This document shows positions 60,035 through 64,000 of a DNA stretch of 64,000 nt, piece by piece; position 1 is the stretch's first letter; each line of letters opens with the position of its first letter. Location of the stretch: NCBI GenBank assembly GCA_002423285.1, contig DIVF01000062.1, positions 30,938 to 94,937 on the forward strand, written 5' to 3'. The DNA is from Micavibrio sp. UBA6139. GTDB lineage: Bacteria > Pseudomonadota > Alphaproteobacteria > Micavibrionales > Micavibrionaceae. Below the pieces are notes generated by a model. The model made no database searches. It worked only from the letters and a program-made list of their open reading frames with translations, and was not told where the DNA came from. The translations under genes and the position numbers were made by a program.

Positions 60035-60889
60035 ATGACAAAATTATTAGTATGCATTGATGGTTCGGCTTACGCAGATAATATCTGCACCAACGCAGCA
60101 TGGGCGGCACAGCGTATGGGTGCCAGCATTGACCTTCTCCACGTTTTGCGCCGTCATTCCGATTATCAGGCCCCCTCCAACGATCACACAGGGGCCATCG
60201 GCCTCGGTGCGCGAAGCGAATTGCTGGAAGAACTGACCAAGGTCGATGAAGAACGTGGACGTCTTGACCTGCAAAAAGGTAAAATCATTCTCCAGCACGG
60301 CGAAAAAAATTTAAAGAATGCAGGTATTGAAACCGTCAACCTGATCCATCGTCGCGGCAGTTTGGTTGAAAGCGTTCAGGAACTTGAAACCTCCGCCGAT
60401 ATTATCTTCATCGGAAAACGCGGCGAACATGCCGATCTTGATTCGGCCTTTCTGGGATCAAACCTTGAAAAAGTCGCCCGCGCCGTTCACAAACCACTCT
60501 TCATTGTCTCTTCTGTGCTGCGGCCCATCAACCGCTTCCTGATCGCTTATGATGGCAAAGATAGTGTTCGCAGCGCCGTTGAATATATTGCCACCCAACC
60601 CCTGTTAAAGGGGTTGGAATGCCATCTTCTGGCGGTTGAACATACAGCAGGCGATATCGACACATCGGCTTCGGTAAAGACCCTTGAATCTGCCGGCTTC
60701 AAAGTCACCGTGAAAACTGAACAAAGCAGCCAGCCCGATCAAGTGATTGCCGCCTATGTCGTCGAACACAATATCGATCTTCTGGTCACAGGGGCCTACA
60801 GCCACTCCCGCATTCGCAGCCTATTGCTGGGCAGTACAACAGCCTCGCTCATCAAGGCGTGCCTGATTCCATTGTTGCTGTTTAAATAA
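60035..60889 (+). CDS. Tandem universal stress protein
   Basis: 284 residues with two UspA folds: 1-160 (KLLVCIDGSAYADNICTNAA, RGSLVESVQELETSADIIFI) and 165-284 (FLIAYDGKDSVRSAVEYIAT, DLLVTGAYSHSRIRSLLLGS). The second copy retains the ATP loop pattern G-A-x-S-x(9)-G-S partly. Cytosolic stress or regulatory role; probably linked to the SulP transporter. Confidence 0.88.
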   Translation: MTKLLVCIDGSAYADNICTNAAWAAQRMGASIDLLHVLRRHSDYQAPSNDHTGAIGLGARSELLEELTKVDEERGRLDLQKGKIILQHGEKNLKNAGIETVNLIHRRGSLVESVQELETSADIIFIGKRGEHADLDSAFLGSNLEKVARAVHKPLFIVSSVLRPINRFLIAYDGKDSVRSAVEYIATQPLLKGLECHLLAVEHTAGDIDTSASVKTLESAGFKVTVKTEQSSQPDQVIAAYVVEHNIDLLVTGAYSHSRIRSLLLGSTTASLIKACLIPLLLFK

Positions 60890-60913
60890 GCGCGCCTGTT
60901 TTCGGTCCTGTTG

Positions 60914-60937
60914 CCTGATATGCCCACGTATATCAGG
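60914..60937 (+). other. Weak hairpin after the stress-protein gene
   Basis: CCTGATAT..ATATCAGG with an eight-base loop and no T run; possible 3' end or stability stem. Confidence 0.3.
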
Positions 60938-61004
60938 TCGACCCGCATATTCACGAGTCCAACCAAAACGATTCGGTGCTGGGGGATTAGCTTTCCAGAA
61001 GGAA

Positions 61005-61079
<75 letters not shown>

Positions 61080-61241
61080 GTGCTTTGAAAAGCGTGTGGA
61101 ACGTACATGATCCTTACCGGAATGTCATCCCCTGAATCGCATCTGAATTCCAGATGAATGGCCTTTTTCACGCAAAGAAAAGCGCCACCCGATAAAACCG
61201 GGTAACGCATTGATTTTTATCTCTAAATTTAAGCCGGGTGC

Positions 61242-61541
61242 CTAGCGTGATGGCACTGTACCGACCATGCAATAACGGCTCGCGGCGCGTTTTTGGGCGT
61301 TGGCGTTATCGCTTGTCTTGGTGCTACTATAGATTTCCTTGGGCTTATCTGCGGACGGATCGGCAGGTTTAACTGGTTTTTCTTTGAGAACCAGCGTGAC
61401 GTTTTTACCATCCTCCGTCACGGTTGCGGTGCGGTTATCCTTTTCACAGGAAAAAGCAGCCTCTACGGCGCTGGAGCTATCACATGCGGCCAAGGCTGCC
61501 GCCAGAAAACCCACAACCAACCCTTTTTTTACTGCGCTCAT
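61242..61541 (-). CDS. Small lipoprotein, unknown
   Basis: 99 residues: signal peptide MSAVKKGLVVGFLAAALAAC with lipobox LAAC, then a domain with FSCEKDNRTATVTEDGKNVT and a single further Cys near the end (RYCMVG), likely paired with the first. Proline and lysine-rich middle. Monocistronic; nothing recognised. Confidence 0.7.
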   Translation of the reverse strand: MSAVKKGLVVGFLAAALAACDSSSAVEAAFSCEKDNRTATVTEDGKNVTLVLKEKPVKPADPSADKPKEIYSSTKTSDNANAQKRAASRYCMVGTVPSR

Positions 61542-61713
61542 ATGACCGGCCCCTTGATGAAATACCGTTAAAGAATGGCCTGATAATACAGCCCCTAATC
61601 ACCTTATGTCAAATTCAACGTGAGCGGGCGCGGCAATAACTTGTGCCATGTGCTGTAATATTCTAAGATATTGATTATTATATACAATAATAGCACTCAG
61701 CCGATTAAGCATT

Positions 61714-63786
61714 ATGAAATCTGCCTTCTCCATCATCCTTGGGCTTGGCCTTCTGGCCACAAGCCCCGCCTACGCCGCAGAGCCGTTACAAGCCCGCGTC
61801 GAGGTAAACGGCATGGCCGGGACAGAGCGCAATCTTGGGTCCACCGGATTTTGGATACCGCTGGCGCAAGATACCGCGACAGGACGTGTGCTTTATACGG
61901 ATGTCCGCTTCATGGGCGACGACGCCGATAATCGGGAATTCAATCTGGGTGTTGGTTATCGGCAATACCGTCCGCAATGGTCCGGGGTTGTTGGCGGGCA
62001 TATCTGGCTTGATCGCCGCCACAGCGAAACGAACAATAATTTTTCACAGATTACACTGGGCGGGGAATGGTTGGGCGATGTGTGGGATATCCGCGCCAAT
62101 GCCTATGTCCCGATTTCAGGGGGGCAGAAATTTGAAACCGGCAACACCGCCGCCGGATCAGGCTTTGTTGGCAATCAGGTTATCATCAACACCAGCCGCA
62201 TCGATGAAGAAAAAGCCCTGCATGGTCTTGATCTGGAACTCGGCTGGCGAGCCGCCTTTATGGACGATGTCACCGACAGCACGCGCCTTTACGCAGGCGG
62301 ATATTATTTTGACGACAGCGGTGCCGAAAATATCGCCGGATGGCGTGTGCGCGCAACCAGCGACATCACCAATTATCTGCAACTGGGCACGCGTTTCCAG
62401 CGTGATGATGTGCGTGGATCACAAGGGTTTTTGGAGGCAACAATTCGCTTCCCCTTCTCCAGCAAGGCGTCCTACCGCGAACAGGGCGTACGGTCCCGCC
62501 TTGATGAACGGGCAGAACGTGACATTGACATTGTCAGTATTAAGAAAACCATTGATGCCGGATCAAACCAGACATTGGTCAATGTTGCTACCGGGTTAAC
62601 ACAACGTGTCATCCACGTCGACAATACCGCTGCGGGTGGCGGGAATGGCACGGCAGAAACCCCTTATAACACACTGGCGACTGCATCGGCGGCATCGCTG
62701 GCCAATGATATTATTTATATCCATACGGGCACTGGCACGACCCTTAATCAAAACGCCGGCATCAATTTGAACAAGACCGGTGTGATGCTGCTGGGCGATG
62801 GCAGCCCCCTGACATTTGATGGATCAAAATTCGGAACATCAAACGGACGGTCGGTCAGCAATAATATTCTTGTTCCGGCGGCGACCACCCGCCCGACCAT
62901 TTCCAATGCAGCAGGCATCGGCGTCACCCTGAACGCCGATAACCTGACGATCAGCGGCTTGACGATCAGCGGCACAACACAATCGGGCATTGACGGCGAC
63001 AACATCAATAACCTGACCATTGATAACGTATGGATCAATGGCAGCACAACACGGTCCGGCATTGAAATTACTTATACCGCCGGGGCAACCTACACCGCCT
63101 ATATCAACAATATCCGCTCTACCGGGAATTTTTTGCATGGGATTGATATTCGTAGCAATGGTACCTCAACAGCCAACCTGACAATCACGAATAATTATCT
63201 GGCCCAGAACACCCAGTTTGGTTTTTTTGCCCTGTTTGACGGCGCGTCACAGATGAAGGCCGATTTTATAAAGAATGACTTTTTTGATAACACACGCGAC
63301 GGCTTACGCCTGACCGCGCGCGGAACCAGCGTCATGGACTCCAATATCCGCAATAACACCGTCAGCCAGAACAACGAAATCGGCATCAACCTGCGTGCTG
63401 AAGACGGGCTAATGAAATTCCAGATGGTTGATAATCAGGTCTTTAACAATACGCAGATTGGTACCTATGTTCGCCTGCTGACCGGAAATCTTACAGGAAT
63501 GATCCAGGGGAACAGCTTTACAGGGAATGGACAAAACGGCATTCGCTTTGATGATGACCACACAGCCCAGATGATCGTTGATATGGGTGGCGGTACCTTG
63601 GGCAGCACGGGCGGCAACACAATATCCGGCAACACCCAGCCCGGCGTTCGCGTCGATCTGGATGGCGCAACACTGGATGCGCAATATAACTGGTGGGGCA
63701 CCGCTGCCGGGCCGCTGGGCGGGGATACCCTGCTGGAGGATGCATCGGGCATTGATACTTCCGGTTTCCTGACAACGGCACCGTAA
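61714..63786 (+). CDS. Inverse-autotransporter-like surface protein with beta-helix passenger
   Basis: 690 residues. Signal peptide to about residue 21 (SPAYA). Residues 25-255 resemble the intimin/invasin-type beta-barrel: LYTDVRFMGDDADNREFNLG, VVGGHIWLDRRHSETNNNFS, ITLGGEWLGDVWDIRANAYV, and a closing aromatic strand FLEATIRFPF. A linker leads to residues 285-690, a right-handed parallel beta-helix: short repeating units of the kind NLTISGLTISG, NLTIDNVWING, NLTITNNYLAQNT, NNTVSQNNEIGIN, ending with YNWWG. The protein would be anchored in the outer membrane with the helix outside, for adhesion or glycan binding. Confidence 0.75.
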   Translation: MKSAFSIILGLGLLATSPAYAAEPLQARVEVNGMAGTERNLGSTGFWIPLAQDTATGRVLYTDVRFMGDDADNREFNLGVGYRQYRPQWSGVVGGHIWLDRRHSETNNNFSQITLGGEWLGDVWDIRANAYVPISGGQKFETGNTAAGSGFVGNQVIINTSRIDEEKALHGLDLELGWRAAFMDDVTDSTRLYAGGYYFDDSGAENIAGWRVRATSDITNYLQLGTRFQRDDVRGSQGFLEATIRFPFSSKASYREQGVRSRLDERAERDIDIVSIKKTIDAGSNQTLVNVATGLTQRVIHVDNTAAGGGNGTAETPYNTLATASAASLANDIIYIHTGTGTTLNQNAGINLNKTGVMLLGDGSPLTFDGSKFGTSNGRSVSNNILVPAATTRPTISNAAGIGVTLNADNLTISGLTISGTTQSGIDGDNINNLTIDNVWINGSTTRSGIEITYTAGATYTAYINNIRSTGNFLHGIDIRSNGTSTANLTITNNYLAQNTQFGFFALFDGASQMKADFIKNDFFDNTRDGLRLTARGTSVMDSNIRNNTVSQNNEIGINLRAEDGLMKFQMVDNQVFNNTQIGTYVRLLTGNLTGMIQGNSFTGNGQNGIRFDDDHTAQMIVDMGGGTLGSTGGNTISGNTQPGVRVDLDGATLDAQYNWWGTAAGPLGGDTLLEDASGIDTSGFLTTAP

Positions 63787-63890
63787 CGCCCCGATAACAT
63801 TACGAAAAATATAATCCAACGCTAAAATGCCCCCTTAGGGACAAAATTCTGGCTTCAGTGGCGAGTTTTCAATATAAACGGCTCATCATC

Positions 63891-64000
63891 ATGACACACA
63901 AGACAACTGAACCGCAGCACAGGGGTGAATCGGGGCAAATCCGCCCTGAAAACCGAACCGAAGAGCGCGCCCGGAAACGGGCCGAAGCCCTTCGTGACAA
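63891..64000 (+). CDS. Start of a small Arg/Glu-rich protein (cut by the window)
   Basis: The ATG at 63891 opens a frame to the window edge reading THKTTEPQHRGESGQIRPEN, then RTEERARKRAEALRDN. The RAEALRDN end is typical of short alphaproteobacterial proteins with a conserved L-x-x-N-L-x-x-R-K pattern, sometimes upstream of murA. Too little is left to be sure. Confidence 0.45.
   Translation, partial: MTHKTTEPQHRGESGQIRPENRTEERARKRAEALRD

Noticed and set aside
60913..60940. Hairpin CCTGATAT..ATATCAGG as a strong terminator
   Set aside because: No T run on either side; kept only as a weak hairpin.
61080..61240. Possible further tRNA or small RNA next to tRNA-Thr
   Set aside because: Short stems are present but no cloverleaf or known RNA consensus.

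Overview
The window looks like a chromosomal segment of a Gram-negative alphaproteobacterium of moderate GC content. The evidence is the gene neighbourhoods priA/fsa/DUF484/xerC, SPOR/nagZ/scpA/scpB/tatABC, and zapE/mdh/sucC/sucD/sucA/sucB/lpd. The mix of cell-wall hydrolases, pilin-like surface proteins and many unrecognised genes would fit a Micavibrio-like predatory lineage, but that placement is inference from gene content only.

Layout. 1-4239: the 5' part of priA (minus), interrupted in frame by a DUF559 nuclease-like segment between inverted repeats, then fsa, two small genes, a DUF484 gene and xerC. 4261-5813: a ZIP metal transporter and a small secreted protein. 5871-34466: a scattered TCA-cycle gene series. 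lpd, sucB, sucA, sucD, sucC and mdh all lie on the minus strand in canonical order, but every junction holds unrelated genes: a CYTH protein, an MBL-fold hydrolase, a nucleotidyltransferase and a deaminase-like protein (lpd/sucB); a PH-domain protein and a HAD-like protein (sucB/sucA); two tandem paralogues and one unknown (sucA/sucD); a five-gene glycan operon (sucD/sucC); and a coiled-coil protein, an M23 peptidase, a phage-type lysozyme and an HTH-like protein (sucC/mdh). Palindromes or terminators lie next to nearly all of these genes.

34668-48851: mostly housekeeping genes (DUF2336, zapE, tatCBA, scpBA, nagZ, SPOR, dgt, erpA, xthA) with a repeat protein, a lipoprotein, a divergent glutamyl-tRNA-reductase-like protein and an alpha/beta-hydrolase lipoprotein. 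48959-54299: four related, unusually large pilin-like proteins, one carrying a von Willebrand A domain; this is the best candidate for an undescribed assembly. 54492-58019: an arsenic resistance operon with a visible promoter and operator. 58024-60889: a DksA-type zinc-finger protein, a SulP transporter and a universal stress protein. 61005-64000: tRNA-Thr(GGT), a small lipoprotein, an inverse-autotransporter-like beta-helix protein, and the start of a further gene.

No CRISPR array, insertion sequence with a recognisable transposase, or rRNA operon was seen. No stretch above about 300 bases lacks a gene. All calls come from reading the sequence; no database search was run.
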